Positions 53,362-62,442 of a stretch of DNA of 64,000 nt are shown one piece after another. This stretch comes from Thalassoglobus neptunius. GTDB lineage: Bacteria > Planctomycetota > Planctomycetia > Planctomycetales > Planctomycetaceae. The first letter of the stretch is position 1, and each line of letters starts with the position of its first letter. The notes beneath the pieces were generated by a model. That model was not told the origin of the DNA. It did not search any database and saw nothing but the letters and a program-made list of their open reading frames with translations. Where the stretch lies: the NCBI RefSeq assembly GCF_007859735.1, contig NZ_SIHI01000001.1, positions 2,309,249 through 2,373,248 of the forward strand, given 5' to 3'. The translations under genes were made by a program, and so were the position numbers.

Positions 53362-54360
53362 CTATCGAACGGCAATCACGGGCGGGTCATAGACCAGATA
53401 CAACGCACCGACAACTAACAGAATGATCACCACTGCATCGGGTTCGAGAAACAGAACACGCTTTTCAGCCCGATAAAGCAAACCGATCACAGCCACGGTC
53501 GTGATGATGACAATTGAGACCGCTGTGACGATGTGAGTCAACGACGCAGATGCCAGGATCGGATCGGGACTCGCGAAGTCAACGAGTGCGAGAATGAAGA
53601 TGTTGATGCAATTGCTTCCGAAGATATTTCCGACCGCCATGTCAAACGCACCGAGCCGAATGGCTGTGTAGGTCGCAACAACTTCGGGGAGTGAGGTGAT
53701 CAGCGCGACGAAAACTGTGCCGAAGAACGTCTGGCCAAGACCTGTCAATTCCGACAGATCATTCGCGACATGGGCAAGCTGAGGGGCTGCGAAAAGGATA
53801 ACAGCTCCGCTTCCCAGATAAATCAGGATCGCCCAAACGAGTGATTTCGACTTCGGCGCCATTTCAATTGCCGGTTCATCAGCCGGAACCTGCTGATCAT
53901 TATAGATGAGCCGCATGCACGCGAGATACACAAAGAAAATGGCCCAGGTTCCGAATCCGAGCCTCAGGAATCGGAAGTCTGATGTAATCAACAGCCCGAG
54001 CATGACAACCGCCGCAAGCAGAATGCAAACCGCCGCTGAGAGAGCGTGTGCAGCTGCGAGCCGGGAAAGCATCCGCCCGCGTGTCCTCGTGACCAGATCC
54101 ATGATGGCCAAAATCAACAGATTGAGAAGACAGCTTCCGAGTAACTCTCCCACCGTCAGATCAATGGCTCCGATCGAAACCCCGGTATACCCGACCAAAA
54201 GCTCCGGAAGACTTGTTGCCCCCGCAAGCAGCACAAGACCAGCCATCGAGTGCCCCAAACTGGTTGCAGAGGCAATTTGATCGGCCGAGTTCGCCAGGAA
54301 GACCGCAGCGATAACAACAAGCGCGGAGAGACCACAAAAGAGCAGCAGGAGTTCAACCAC
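53362..54360 (-). CDS. Na+/Ca2+ exchanger-type membrane protein (CaCA family)
   Basis: A 332-aa integral membrane protein with about ten hydrophobic segments in two homologous halves. The repeat signatures are AGATSLPELLVGYTG (first half) and VALITSLPEVVATYTAIRL with the NIFGSNCINIFILALVD segment (second half). Family members exchange Ca2+ or K+ for Na+ or H+. The start is a GTG at 54360 (VVELLLLFCGLSAL). Ion specificity cannot be read. Located alone on the minus strand. Confidence 0.88.
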   Translation of the reverse strand: MVELLLLFCGLSALVVIAAVFLANSADQIASATSLGHSMAGLVLLAGATSLPELLVGYTGVSIGAIDLTVGELLGSCLLNLLILAIMDLVTRTRGRMLSRLAAAHALSAAVCILLAAVVMLGLLITSDFRFLRLGFGTWAIFFVYLACMRLIYNDQQVPADEPAIEMAPKSKSLVWAILIYLGSGAVILFAAPQLAHVANDLSELTGLGQTFFGTVFVALITSLPEVVATYTAIRLGAFDMAVGNIFGSNCINIFILALVDFASPDPILASASLTHIVTAVSIVIITTVAVIGLLYRAEKRVLFLEPDAVVIILLVVGALYLVYDPPVIAVR

Positions 54361-54616
54361 GGAAGTTCTTTCAGATTATGGCAACGAAAATCGTGACGAG
54401 CCAGACAGACCTAAACGGCAAACGCCTGAATCATTCACGGGATCACGGAAATCACGAATTCGCGATATCGAAAACTGGTTTTGAAACTGCCACTGACTCG
54501 ATGACGTTTCCGAACGTTGCCCTCCCGACCGGTTTTGAGATCAATTCGAGAATCCCCAGCACTCCTTGATAGAAGCATTCATCGAAAGAAACGAGTCTCA
54601 ACGACTGCATCAAGCT

Positions 54617-55114
54617 TTAGTCCCCCATCCAGATCGCTGTCATCAACGCATGGACTTCGGGCAATTCTGTTTTCAACTCCCCGCGAACGAATGGGAAAAA
54701 GTCATTAGTTCCGAGAAACGACTCACTCATTTCCGCGAAGAATTCCTTGTGATTCGTCAGTGCATAGTGCGGCCGCATTTTCCCATCGATATGAAGCACA
54801 GATTCATACTTTCCGGAATCAACAAACTGCTGATGCGCGTCCCGAATGAATTTCTCATTCCATCCCAAATACTGATCATGGTACGCATGAGCCAGTTCAT
54901 GAAGCAGGCTCCACGGTTGAGCTTGATTGGAAATATGATCGACAAACCTTTGAGCTCGAGCGATGTGAACGGACTTCTCCATGCTGGGATCGTATCCATG
55001 ATCTCGAAGCCATTGCGCATTGGGATTATACTGCATCGAGGTCAACTCGTGCTCCCCGTCGAGCCAGATGGGAACCTCCTGCAATTGCTCGATTCGTTTC
55101 TTCGGCAAACGCAA
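54617..55114 (-). CDS. Zinc metallopeptidase domain, C-terminal part of a frameshifted sulfatase fusion
   Basis: This 165-aa frame starts only with a TTG at 55114 but begins mid-domain (RLPKKRIEQLQEVPIWLD). It has the zinc motif HELAH (72-76) and a downstream Glu-rich helix NHKEFFAEMSE (121-131) that could give the third ligand. The N-terminal piece of this domain, WTVYVDEKLL through ALRLLEDKLFELN, is encoded in the sulfatase frame just upstream, so the two are parts of one domain. A single missing T in AATTTGCG at about 55114-55117 would restore one reading frame. Without the frame shift this domain would not be made in full. Confidence 0.7.
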   Translation of the reverse strand: MRLPKKRIEQLQEVPIWLDGEHELTSMQYNPNAQWLRDHGYDPSMEKSVHIARAQRFVDHISNQAQPWSLLHELAHAYHDQYLGWNEKFIRDAHQQFVDSGKYESVLHIDGKMRPHYALTNHKEFFAEMSESFLGTNDFFPFVRGELKTELPEVHALMTAIWMGD

Positions 55115-56940
55115 TTCAACTCGAAGAGTTTGTCTTCCAACAGCCTCAGCGCAGTCTCTCCGAGAGCCTCCTGCTCACCAGACAAAAGTTTTTCGTCGAC
55201 GTAAACGGTCCAGCCTTCGATATCTCGCGACTGATGGTTCAAGTTTTTTGACTTGTCACCAACGAATGCGACTTCACCGGCATCTGTTGCGTCTGAAGTC
55301 GGGATGACGATGGTTTGCTCTGCTTCCGTACATTCAAATTCTTCATGAACTCGGCCGCTTGTGGATTGAACCCGGAATTGATGACCGATCGTTGTCTGAA
55401 TTCTTCGCGACTCTCCCACTTCAATTCCTTTGAGCGGGACGCTCTCCGCGTTTTCCGGAAGCCAGAACAACTCGAGAAACTCTCCCGTCTGATTTGTAAT
55501 TGTGAGAGAAGGTCGCTTCGCAGGCGGCAGAATTTTGGGTGCAAAGTCTTCCGGAATCAATTCGCGAAACTGGGCGAGAACATCAGCGAAGTATTTGTTG
55601 GACGCAAGATTCGTCCACTCGTAGGGGTCGTCTTCGATGTTATAAAGCTCTTCGCTTCCGTCGATGTAGCGGATGTACCTGTGTTTCTCGCCACTCAACG
55701 AGAAGACCCCGGGGCGGTCGAGGTGAGTCATTGGAACTTCATCCCATTCCGCTTCCGGATCCTTCAACAGCGGCACGATGCTTCTTCCATCGTTGTCACT
55801 TTTCTCCGGAATGCCAGCCAGTTCGGTCATTGTCGGGAAGAGGTCGAGAAGACTCACTGGACGCGAACAGACAGCTCCGACAGGTGTTCCTTCCGGAAGT
55901 GCTTTGAACCCGGGAGGAACTCGGATCATGAGCGGAACGCGTGCGCAGACTCGCCAGGCGGTGTATTTCTGCCAGTGCTCTTTCTCACCCAAATGCCAGC
56001 CGTGATCACTCCATAGAATGACGATCGTCGAATCAGCATTCGGCCCCTCTTCCAATGCATCGAGAACCCGACCAAGCATCTCATCCGCGAAGGCAATTGA
56101 AGCCAGATAGGCTTGAATGGCGTTTCTCCATTCCCCGTGTGCCTGTATGTGTGGAAAGTACCGATTTCGCGCGAGTGCACGGGCTCTTTCCGGGACATCA
56201 ATCAAGTCTCCCGGCTTCCAGCCAGGCGGAATGCGAATCGACGAGACGGGGGGAACGCGGTCGAAATATCGCTTGGGAACAAACCACGGTTCGTGCGGTC
56301 GATAAAAGCCGCACGCCAGCCAGAACGGCTGATCGCGTTTCTTCTTGAGTTGTTCACTGACCCATTCGGAAACCAGATAGTCGCCTCCAAACTCTTCATC
56401 GGTCGCATCAAGTGCTCCCCAATCTGTCTCGATGTATTGCCAGTCGCCAGCACGTGGCAAGCTGACCGGTCGATTGCTCGGGTAAAGAGTTCGCGGAAAC
56501 GGATTCTCTGACTCCGCCTCGGGAAAGTATTCAGTCCACGAATCCGCATCGATGAAGTAGTGCAGGATTTTCCCCGATCCTCCGGACCAGTACCCATGCT
56601 CAGAGAAATACTTCGGAATGATTTGAGCATCCGGAAGCACTTGCCGCATGCTTTGTCGATTCGCATACAAGCCGGAAACATGCGGAGAGATCCCGGTCAT
56701 GACTGCGGTGCGAGACGGATTGCACGAAGCGGCCGGACAATAAGCGTTCGTAAACAAAACGCCCGAAGCTGCCAGTCGATCGAAATTCGGAGTGATGGCC
56801 TGCGGATGTCCACCAAGGCAGCCGATCCAATCGTTGAGATCGTCCACACAGATAAAGAGAAAATTCGGTCGTTCATCTGCCGCTGCCAGAAAACTGGCGT
56901 GCCAACAGCAGATCATGAGGATGAAAATTCGGAACATCAT
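55042..56940 (-). CDS. Secreted iduronate-2-sulfatase-like sulfatase with VHL-like domain; frameshifted C-terminus
   Basis: The 632-aa frame has a signal peptide (MMFRIFILMICCWHASFLAA), metal-site VDDLNDW and the sulfatase signature CNPSR (73-77), whose Cys becomes formylglycine. Residues ~477-546 (LTITNQTGEFLELFWLPENA and onward) look like a VHL-beta domain. From 576 the sequence WTVYVDEKLLSGEQEALGET belongs to a metallopeptidase domain, but after Asn609 (codon 55116-55114) the frame yields an Arg/Ser-rich junk tail to a stop at 55042. The natural product was probably a sulfatase-VHL-metallopeptidase fusion of about 780 aa. Sulfatase activity may remain. Confidence 0.85.
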   Translation of the reverse strand: MMFRIFILMICCWHASFLAAADERPNFLFICVDDLNDWIGCLGGHPQAITPNFDRLAASGVLFTNAYCPAASCNPSRTAVMTGISPHVSGLYANRQSMRQVLPDAQIIPKYFSEHGYWSGGSGKILHYFIDADSWTEYFPEAESENPFPRTLYPSNRPVSLPRAGDWQYIETDWGALDATDEEFGGDYLVSEWVSEQLKKKRDQPFWLACGFYRPHEPWFVPKRYFDRVPPVSSIRIPPGWKPGDLIDVPERARALARNRYFPHIQAHGEWRNAIQAYLASIAFADEMLGRVLDALEEGPNADSTIVILWSDHGWHLGEKEHWQKYTAWRVCARVPLMIRVPPGFKALPEGTPVGAVCSRPVSLLDLFPTMTELAGIPEKSDNDGRSIVPLLKDPEAEWDEVPMTHLDRPGVFSLSGEKHRYIRYIDGSEELYNIEDDPYEWTNLASNKYFADVLAQFRELIPEDFAPKILPPAKRPSLTITNQTGEFLELFWLPENAESVPLKGIEVGESRRIQTTIGHQFRVQSTSGRVHEEFECTEAEQTIVIPTSDATDAGEVAFVGDKSKNLNHQSRDIEGWTVYVDEKLLSGEQEALGETALRLLEDKLFELNCVCRRNESSNCRRFPSGSTGSTS

Positions 56941-57151
56941 GCGTCAGTCTATTTCGAAGATCAGGTCTGTTCGGCATTGTGACGGGATCAGTGAGTTTCG
57001 TCGAGTCGTCAATCACAGCGAAGCCACCGGAAACGATCTTCCCAATCTCGTCACAGACGCTTCCTGCGATGCCCCCGTCAATTGACGACGACGCACTGTG
57101 TCGTTCAACTGCACAGTCTCTCCTTCTCTGCCATCCTTTGGAACACCAACC

Positions 57152-58054
57152 ATGAGACCCCGGATCTCAGCCTTCCCGAAATGCTATCTCGATGCCATCG
57201 CCGGTGAGAGATCAATGACTGTCTTCGAGTGGATCGAACTCGCACAAGGCCTTCCGGCAGAAGGTCTCGAAATGTACGACGGGTTCTTCACGTCGACAGA
57301 AGATGCCTACATCGACGAAGTCGCCGCCGCTGTTCATCGTGCAGGGTTCGTCGTTCCGATGCTTTGCTGCTCTCCCGATTTCACCAATCCGGAAGCATCA
57401 CAGCGAGAGGCCGCCGTTCAACGTCAACTCGAAATGATCCGCGTTGCGCATCGCCTCGGCGGAGAAGGAACCGTTTGCCGCGTCTTGAGCGGGCAACGAT
57501 ATCCTGAAGTCGAACGCGAACAGGGGATTCAATGGGTGCGCGAGTGCATCGACCAGCTTCTCCCAACCGCGCGAGGCCTTGGAATCATCCTCGGTCTCGA
57601 AAACCACTACAAAGACGGGTTCTGGAAATACCCCGAGTTTGCACAGAAGCAGGACGTGTTTCTTGAGCTACTGAACGCAATCCCGGAAACCGAATTCTTT
57701 GGAGTGCAATACGATCCTTCCAACGCAATCGTCGCTGGCGATGATCCCATCGAATTGCTTCGGGCCGTCGCGCCGCGAGTCGTCAGCATGCACGCCAGCG
57801 ACCGGTATCTTGAAGAAGGAGCATCACTCGAAAGCCTCAAGCAGTCGGACGGAACGCTTGGGTATTCGTCGTCTCTCAAACATGGAGTGACCGGCAAGGG
57901 ACTCAACGACTACGACGCCATCTTCTCAATTCTGGCCAGCCACAACTACACCGGCTGGATCAGCATTGAAGATGGAATGAATGGCATGGACGAGATGCGC
58001 GAGTCGCTCGAATTTCTGCATTCGATGGTCGACAAGTATTTCCCCCAGGCATAA
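57152..58054 (+). CDS. Sugar phosphate isomerase/epimerase-like TIM-barrel protein
   Basis: The ATG at 57152 gives a 300-aa protein (MRPRISAFPKCYLDAIAGE). Residues along the TIM barrel include the metal-binding Glu in LGLENHYKD and FGVQYDPSNAIVAGDDP, with a HASDRY segment and a late Glu in WISIEDGMN, the pattern of xylose-isomerase-like (AP_endonuc_2) enzymes. Such proteins isomerise or epimerise sugars and inositols. The following Gfo/Idh/MocA gene, 121 bp away on the same strand, suggests a sugar or inositol catabolic pair. Confidence 0.87.
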   Translation: MRPRISAFPKCYLDAIAGERSMTVFEWIELAQGLPAEGLEMYDGFFTSTEDAYIDEVAAAVHRAGFVVPMLCCSPDFTNPEASQREAAVQRQLEMIRVAHRLGGEGTVCRVLSGQRYPEVEREQGIQWVRECIDQLLPTARGLGIILGLENHYKDGFWKYPEFAQKQDVFLELLNAIPETEFFGVQYDPSNAIVAGDDPIELLRAVAPRVVSMHASDRYLEEGASLESLKQSDGTLGYSSSLKHGVTGKGLNDYDAIFSILASHNYTGWISIEDGMNGMDEMRESLEFLHSMVDKYFPQA

Positions 58055-58175
58055 CGCTTTCCGAAGCAGACCCGGCCCTCTGCTTCTTTCTGCATTGTCC
58101 AGCCACCGCACTCATCTTTGAAGACAAGCTTGGGCGAGTCCACAGAAACGACACATTCCAAATCGGTTCAGATTC

Positions 58176-59264
58176 ATGACACAACTACGCACAGCGATCG
58201 TCGGATGCGGCAAGGTTGGACAACTTCACGCCAACGCCTTGGCTTCGCTGCCTCAATCAGAACTGGTCGCCGTCTGCGACAACCAACTCTCGCGGGCAGA
58301 ATCTTTCGGCTCAGAGTATGGGGCTCTCGCTTTCGCATCCGTGGACGAAATGATCAACAAGGCGAAGCCCGACGCATTGATGATCTGTACTCCTCATCCG
58401 CTGCACGAAGAACCGACTGTCGCAGCATTGAAGCGAGGAGTTCATGTCCTCGTGGAAAAACCCCTTGCGTCAACACTGGACGCTTGTGACCGCATGATTC
58501 ATGCTGCCGATAAAGGAAACTCGAAACTGGGCGTCGTCAGTCAACGACGACTGTTTGAACCTGTCCAACGCATGAAAGCGGCCATCGACGCCGGGAAAAT
58601 CGGCAGTCCTGTGCTGGGGACGTTTTCCATGTTCAGCTGGAGGGATGAGGCGTATTACAAGTCTGATCCCTGGCGCGGACAATGGAAAACAGAAGGAGGA
58701 GGTGTCCTCGTCAATCAGTCCCCGCATCAACTCGATTTACTGCAATGGATGATGGGAGACATCGCCGAAGTTTCGGGCTACTGGGGGAACCTCAATCATC
58801 CGTATATCGAAGTCGAAGACACCGCCGTGGCAGTCATTCGATTCCAATCCGGCGGGCTCGGAAACATTGTCACGAGCCTGTCACAAAACCCGGGAATCTA
58901 CACGAAGGTTCATGTTCACGGGTCCAACGGAGCATCTGTCGGAGTCCAGACAGACACCGGCGCGTCGTTCGTCGCTGGGATGTCGAAGATCGCGGACCCA
59001 CCACTCAATGATGTCTGGACGATCCCCGGCGAAGAACATCTCCTCGAGCAGTTCATCGCAGAAGACCGTGCACGATTCGGCAGCCTCGATGCGACACAAC
59101 ATTATCACACGCTGCAGATTGCCGACTTCCTCGACGCGGTCATTCAGGATCGCGCCCCTATGGTGACCGGTCGCGAAGGCCGGACCGTTGTCGAGATTTT
59201 CACCGCAATCTATCGGTCGAACGAAACAAGACGCCCGGTCGAGTTTCCGATCGCAGCTGACTGA
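58176..59264 (+). CDS. Gfo/Idh/MocA-family oxidoreductase (second)
   Basis: A 362-aa protein starting MTQLRTAIVGCGKVGQLHAN, with the Rossmann GxGxxG (IVGCGKVG), the EKPL motif (VHVLVEKPLASTL) and the substrate domain containing GGGVLVNQSPHQLDLLQWMMG with the catalytic His. Together with the preceding TIM-barrel gene it resembles sugar or inositol dehydrogenase pairs. Substrate not known. Complete and of normal length. Confidence 0.9.
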   Translation: MTQLRTAIVGCGKVGQLHANALASLPQSELVAVCDNQLSRAESFGSEYGALAFASVDEMINKAKPDALMICTPHPLHEEPTVAALKRGVHVLVEKPLASTLDACDRMIHAADKGNSKLGVVSQRRLFEPVQRMKAAIDAGKIGSPVLGTFSMFSWRDEAYYKSDPWRGQWKTEGGGVLVNQSPHQLDLLQWMMGDIAEVSGYWGNLNHPYIEVEDTAVAVIRFQSGGLGNIVTSLSQNPGIYTKVHVHGSNGASVGVQTDTGASFVAGMSKIADPPLNDVWTIPGEEHLLEQFIAEDRARFGSLDATQHYHTLQIADFLDAVIQDRAPMVTGREGRTVVEIFTAIYRSNETRRPVEFPIAAD

Positions 59265-59353
59265 TCAAACAGCGAACTGATCAAGCAACCGACTGCCACC
59301 CCAAGACACGAAGCAGCGCAGTCGAGCAACCGCAGAGCGATTTCGCAGACAGA

Positions 59354-59845
59354 CTATTCGGCATCCTGAGCGCCGGTTTCGATCGCCACGTTCTTTGGCT
59401 CCGGAATGTCCAGGTGTCCGGTCTCAATCTCCTGGACTCTGTGAAATTCATCTTCCTGATCGTAGATCATATGAATCGATCCGTACGTCATCAGAAGACC
59501 ATCCCAGCGATACGTCACGACCTGAGATTTACCCAATTCGAGAGCGTTGTAGCTGATCTCGGGAGCCCCATAGATGAGGTTGCTCTCGTGAAGATCGTAG
59601 ATGTTGAATCTCTGTTTGTTGTCGGCAGGAAGCTTCTCGATTTCGTTCTTCAGACCGGAATATGTGAGCAGATAGCTTCCGTAGGTGATGCCTTCCCACA
59701 CGACTCCGGCAGCGACCAGACAGATGACCAAAAGCATCAATACTCGAACAACCGGGTTCATTCCCCGCTTCGCTTCAACGGCATCATTTTCACCCGGTGC
59801 CTGAGCGTTCTCATCGACACCCGGCCCACTTTCCGAACTTCCCAT
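59354..59845 (-). CDS. Single-pass membrane protein, 163 aa
   Basis: Unrecognised. It has a short acidic N-terminus (residues 1-28), one membrane segment (PVVRVLMLLVICLVAAGVVW, about 31-50) and an extracytoplasmic C-terminal domain of about 110 residues, beta-rich and acidic (YDLHESNLIYGAPEISYN). It stands between the Gfo/Idh/MocA gene (convergent) and the DUF1559 gene (divergent). Likely envelope-located; function unknown. Confidence 0.66.
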   Translation of the reverse strand: MGSSESGPGVDENAQAPGENDAVEAKRGMNPVVRVLMLLVICLVAAGVVWEGITYGSYLLTYSGLKNEIEKLPADNKQRFNIYDLHESNLIYGAPEISYNALELGKSQVVTYRWDGLLMTYGSIHMIYDQEDEFHRVQEIETGHLDIPEPKNVAIETGAQDAE

Positions 59846-60133
59846 CGCAAATCTCCCCGGTTCAAGACATCGTTAGTAATTCCGGAATAAAACCCCTGAC
59901 AACAAAACTCAACATAACTGCTAACTCACAGCACGCATAATAGGGGGCCAATACGTTTTCCGGCGCATATATTGCGATTTTTGAGATCAAATCCTGTTGA
60001 CGCATTCTTGAAGTTCACGTTTATGTTGTCTAGCATAGACGAATCAACACATCTATTCATGTCATGTCGCGCGGTTTCGTTTTACCAATTTCTCTCACAA
60101 GATTCATTTGTACTCAACGAAAGGCCCCCCAAG

Positions 60134-61204
60134 ATGCCCACACACGGTTCACCACTCTCTTCTAACAGGGCTGGCTCAAAGCGTGGCTTCACGCTGATCG
60201 AGTTGCTGGTCGTGATCGCAATTATCGCGATTCTGATCGCACTCCTGCTTCCAGCTGTGCAGCAGGCTCGCGAAGCCGCACGGCGAACACAGTGCAAAAA
60301 CAACCTGAAGCAATTCGGGCTGGCGATGCACAACTACCACGACGTCTACAACATGTTCCCAATTGGTCATCAATACCGGGGATGGTTCAACGGCGATCCA
60401 AACGTCAACCCAAAACAGGGTGGCTCAGCTTACGGATGGGGATGGGCACTGTTGCCTTACATGGATCAGGCTCCCCTGTTCAATCTCTTCTGGGCAGAAC
60501 AACAAGTTGCCTGGGCGAATCCCGGACCAAACCAGACTGCGGAACAGACAAACGTTCTCCTTGCTCAAACCGTACTGCCGATGATCAGTTGTCCGTCTGA
60601 CACCAAACCGACCAACCAGAATGATGGAGCGATCCCGAACTCCGCGACTTCCAGCTACCAGGGTGCCTCCAGTGCTTACAACGGCTATCAGGGGAACAAC
60701 GTCACTGCGAACGCCAACACTCGCCGGTTCAATGGCGTCTTCCGCCGCACAAACAGTGGCCCACCAACCCGTATTCGTGACATCACCGATGGAACAAGTA
60801 ACACCATCGCCGTCGCAGAAACTCGCTGGGGAATGCAGACCAACGGTCTGAATCGGTCACGTTTCTACGGAGCACAAGACGGCAACGGCATGAATGGAGC
60901 TCAGGGAGCAACCAACGCATTGCTCGTCCAAGGCGAATGGGCAATGAACTGGCTTCAGATCGAAGGGAACACTCAACCTCACCGAACAGCAGGAAGCCTG
61001 CACATCGGTGGAGCTCAGTTCCTGTTCTGTGACGGGACCGTCCGTTTCCTAAGTGAGAACATTGAGCATACTGCAACACCGTGGATCAATTTGAACAGTG
61101 CTTTCCGAACTGTCGACATCGCGAGCAATCCAAACGCTCCATTCTTTGGAACGTACCAGAAGCTGTTCGCCCGTAACGACGGAGCTGTCCTTGGCGAATT
61201 CTAA
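60134..61204 (+). CDS. DUF1559 pseudopilin-like protein (paralogue 1)
   Basis: The start at 60134 (MPTHGSPLSS) leads to the prepilin leader [19 protein letters not shown], cleaved and methylated by a prepilin peptidase in type IV systems, followed by the helix region [21 protein letters not shown]. The 356-aa protein ends with the DUF1559 signature [18 protein letters not shown]. Planctomycetes have dozens of these proteins of unknown role, possibly pilin-like fibres. It is about 85% alike to the copy at 62443-63507 by reading the alignment by eye. A strong terminator follows. Confidence 0.92.
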   Translation: MPTHGSPLSSNRAGSKRGFTLIELLVVIAIIAILIALLLPAVQQAREAARRTQCKNNLKQFGLAMHNYHDVYNMFPIGHQYRGWFNGDPNVNPKQGGSAYGWGWALLPYMDQAPLFNLFWAEQQVAWANPGPNQTAEQTNVLLAQTVLPMISCPSDTKPTNQNDGAIPNSATSSYQGASSAYNGYQGNNVTANANTRRFNGVFRRTNSGPPTRIRDITDGTSNTIAVAETRWGMQTNGLNRSRFYGAQDGNGMNGAQGATNALLVQGEWAMNWLQIEGNTQPHRTAGSLHIGGAQFLFCDGTVRFLSENIEHTATPWINLNSAFRTVDIASNPNAPFFGTYQKLFARNDGAVLGEF

Positions 61205-61281
61205 TCGTTCGCCTGTGTATTGCGGATTGCTCGTTCCGCGAATGTTCACTTCGGTAGGATGAGCAACTGATCGAGAATATG

Positions 61282-61313
61282 GCACGGGCAGATGAAACTG
61301 CCCGTGCTTTTTT
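61282..61313 (+). terminator. Intrinsic terminator of DUF1559 paralogue 1
   Basis: A 10-bp perfect stem GCACGGGCAG / CTGCCCGTGC with a 6-nt loop and T6 (61308-61313) lies 78 bp after the stop codon. The remaining ~230 bp to the next gene hold no reading frame I can support. Confidence 0.9.
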
Positions 61314-61545
61314 CTTTTCCGAAACGCAGAAGTCTCCATTCGGAGACGTGCAGATCGAACAGAATCCAGATATGTTCATTTGAGAACATGTTTGTGCAAA
61401 ACTGCCCAACACATAAACGTCTTCAGAGTGACTGGCGAGTTTGGTCGCCTCCGTTTTTGGCAGTGCCAGAACAAAATTCGCCAGTTTAAATTCAAATCGC
61501 CCCGCCTGAATGCAGGGTCATCAATCGGTGGAAGGAATTCGAGTC

Positions 61546-61986
61546 ATGAGAAATCTGATTTCACTTTGCGGAATTGTCGCGATCAGCGCGATGGGATGTG
61601 GTCCCAGTGGTCCCGATATTGAAGGAGTTCACGGGAAAGTGACGATGAACGGACAGCCATTAAGAAACGCGTCGATCGTTTTTATGCCCGTCGAAAGCGG
61701 TCGTCCAGCTGGGGCCCGAACTGACGAAGAAGGCATGTACGTCCTTAACTTCTCAGGCGGACGACAAGGTGCTCAAGCCGGCGAGTATAAAGTGCGCATC
61801 AGCACAGCCAGCGACCCAATGGCTCAGGAAGATGGAAGCACAACTCCTGGATCACCGGAAACGGTCCCTCTGAAATACGGTGCACAGACGACTCTAACAG
61901 CAACTGTCGTCGAAGGTGGTGATAACGAATTCAACTTCGATATCACTTCCGAAGGTCCTGTTGCACAAGCGGAAGACGGATATTAA
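61546..61986 (+). CDS. Small lipoprotein with transthyretin/carboxypeptidase-regulatory-like domain
   Basis: The ATG at 61546 gives 146 aa with lipobox SAMGC (Cys18). The rest is a beta-sandwich of the carboxypeptidase-regulatory-like type: VHGKVTMNGQPLRNASIVFMP, GARTDEEGMYVLNFSG and AGEYKVRISTAS. Planctomycetes commonly place such lipoproteins next to DUF1559 genes, so a joint envelope role is likely. Function unknown. It has its own terminator. Confidence 0.85.
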   Translation: MRNLISLCGIVAISAMGCGPSGPDIEGVHGKVTMNGQPLRNASIVFMPVESGRPAGARTDEEGMYVLNFSGGRQGAQAGEYKVRISTASDPMAQEDGSTTPGSPETVPLKYGAQTTLTATVVEGGDNEFNFDITSEGPVAQAEDGY

Positions 61987-62091
61987 CAGACTTGGTTCGT
62001 TTGATACTGCGTCAGCTCCATCGACACTCGTACGAGTCAACGACTCATGATCAGATGATTGCTGACGACAGTTTCATCCGAAGACGATCTC

Positions 62092-62129
62092 AAGCCCTCC
62101 GAACGCTCATTGTGTCGGAGGGCTTTTTT
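62092..62129 (+). terminator. Intrinsic terminator of the small lipoprotein gene
   Basis: An 11-bp stem AAGCCCTCCGA / TCGGAGGGCTT is followed by TTTT. It lies about 105 bp after the stop. The region on to the next gene (to 62442) holds the hairpin at 62312-62333 and no reading frame. Confidence 0.88.
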
Positions 62130-62311
62130 GTGCGCCGATCTCGTGAAGGCATTTCACTCTGAAGCTCTCATCTCTTGACACGAGAACTTGACCAAAGCGA
62201 TCACTTGTCGTTTTCACTCAGATCACCGCACCTCTCCTAGAGTGCCTCTCAACCTCAATACCTCGTCTCAAAATTGCAGTTTTTGATATGAATCTCGACG
62301 AAGTCATGATA

Positions 62312-62333
62312 ATCGCAAGTTTTACCTTGCGAT
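62312..62333 (+). promoter_or_regulatory. Perfect inverted repeat upstream of DUF1559 paralogue 2
   Basis: ATCGCAAG and CTTGCGAT with a 6-bp spacer form a perfect palindrome 110 bp before the start codon. It could be an operator or an mRNA leader hairpin. No known box recognised. Confidence 0.4.
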
Positions 62334-62442
62334 CCAGAAATCTTTCTGTAGGATAAACGCATCAAATCCGACTTACACGTCTTCCGAATTCATCACGAAT
62401 TCTTTTTATTCAGTTTCCTCTCTCTTCATTGGAGGATGTCAC

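Noticed and set aside
61227-61245. Resemblance of TTGCTCGTTCC to the dispersed repeat
   Set aside because: Only 11 bases match, and neither the right-hand blocks nor an inverted end are present.
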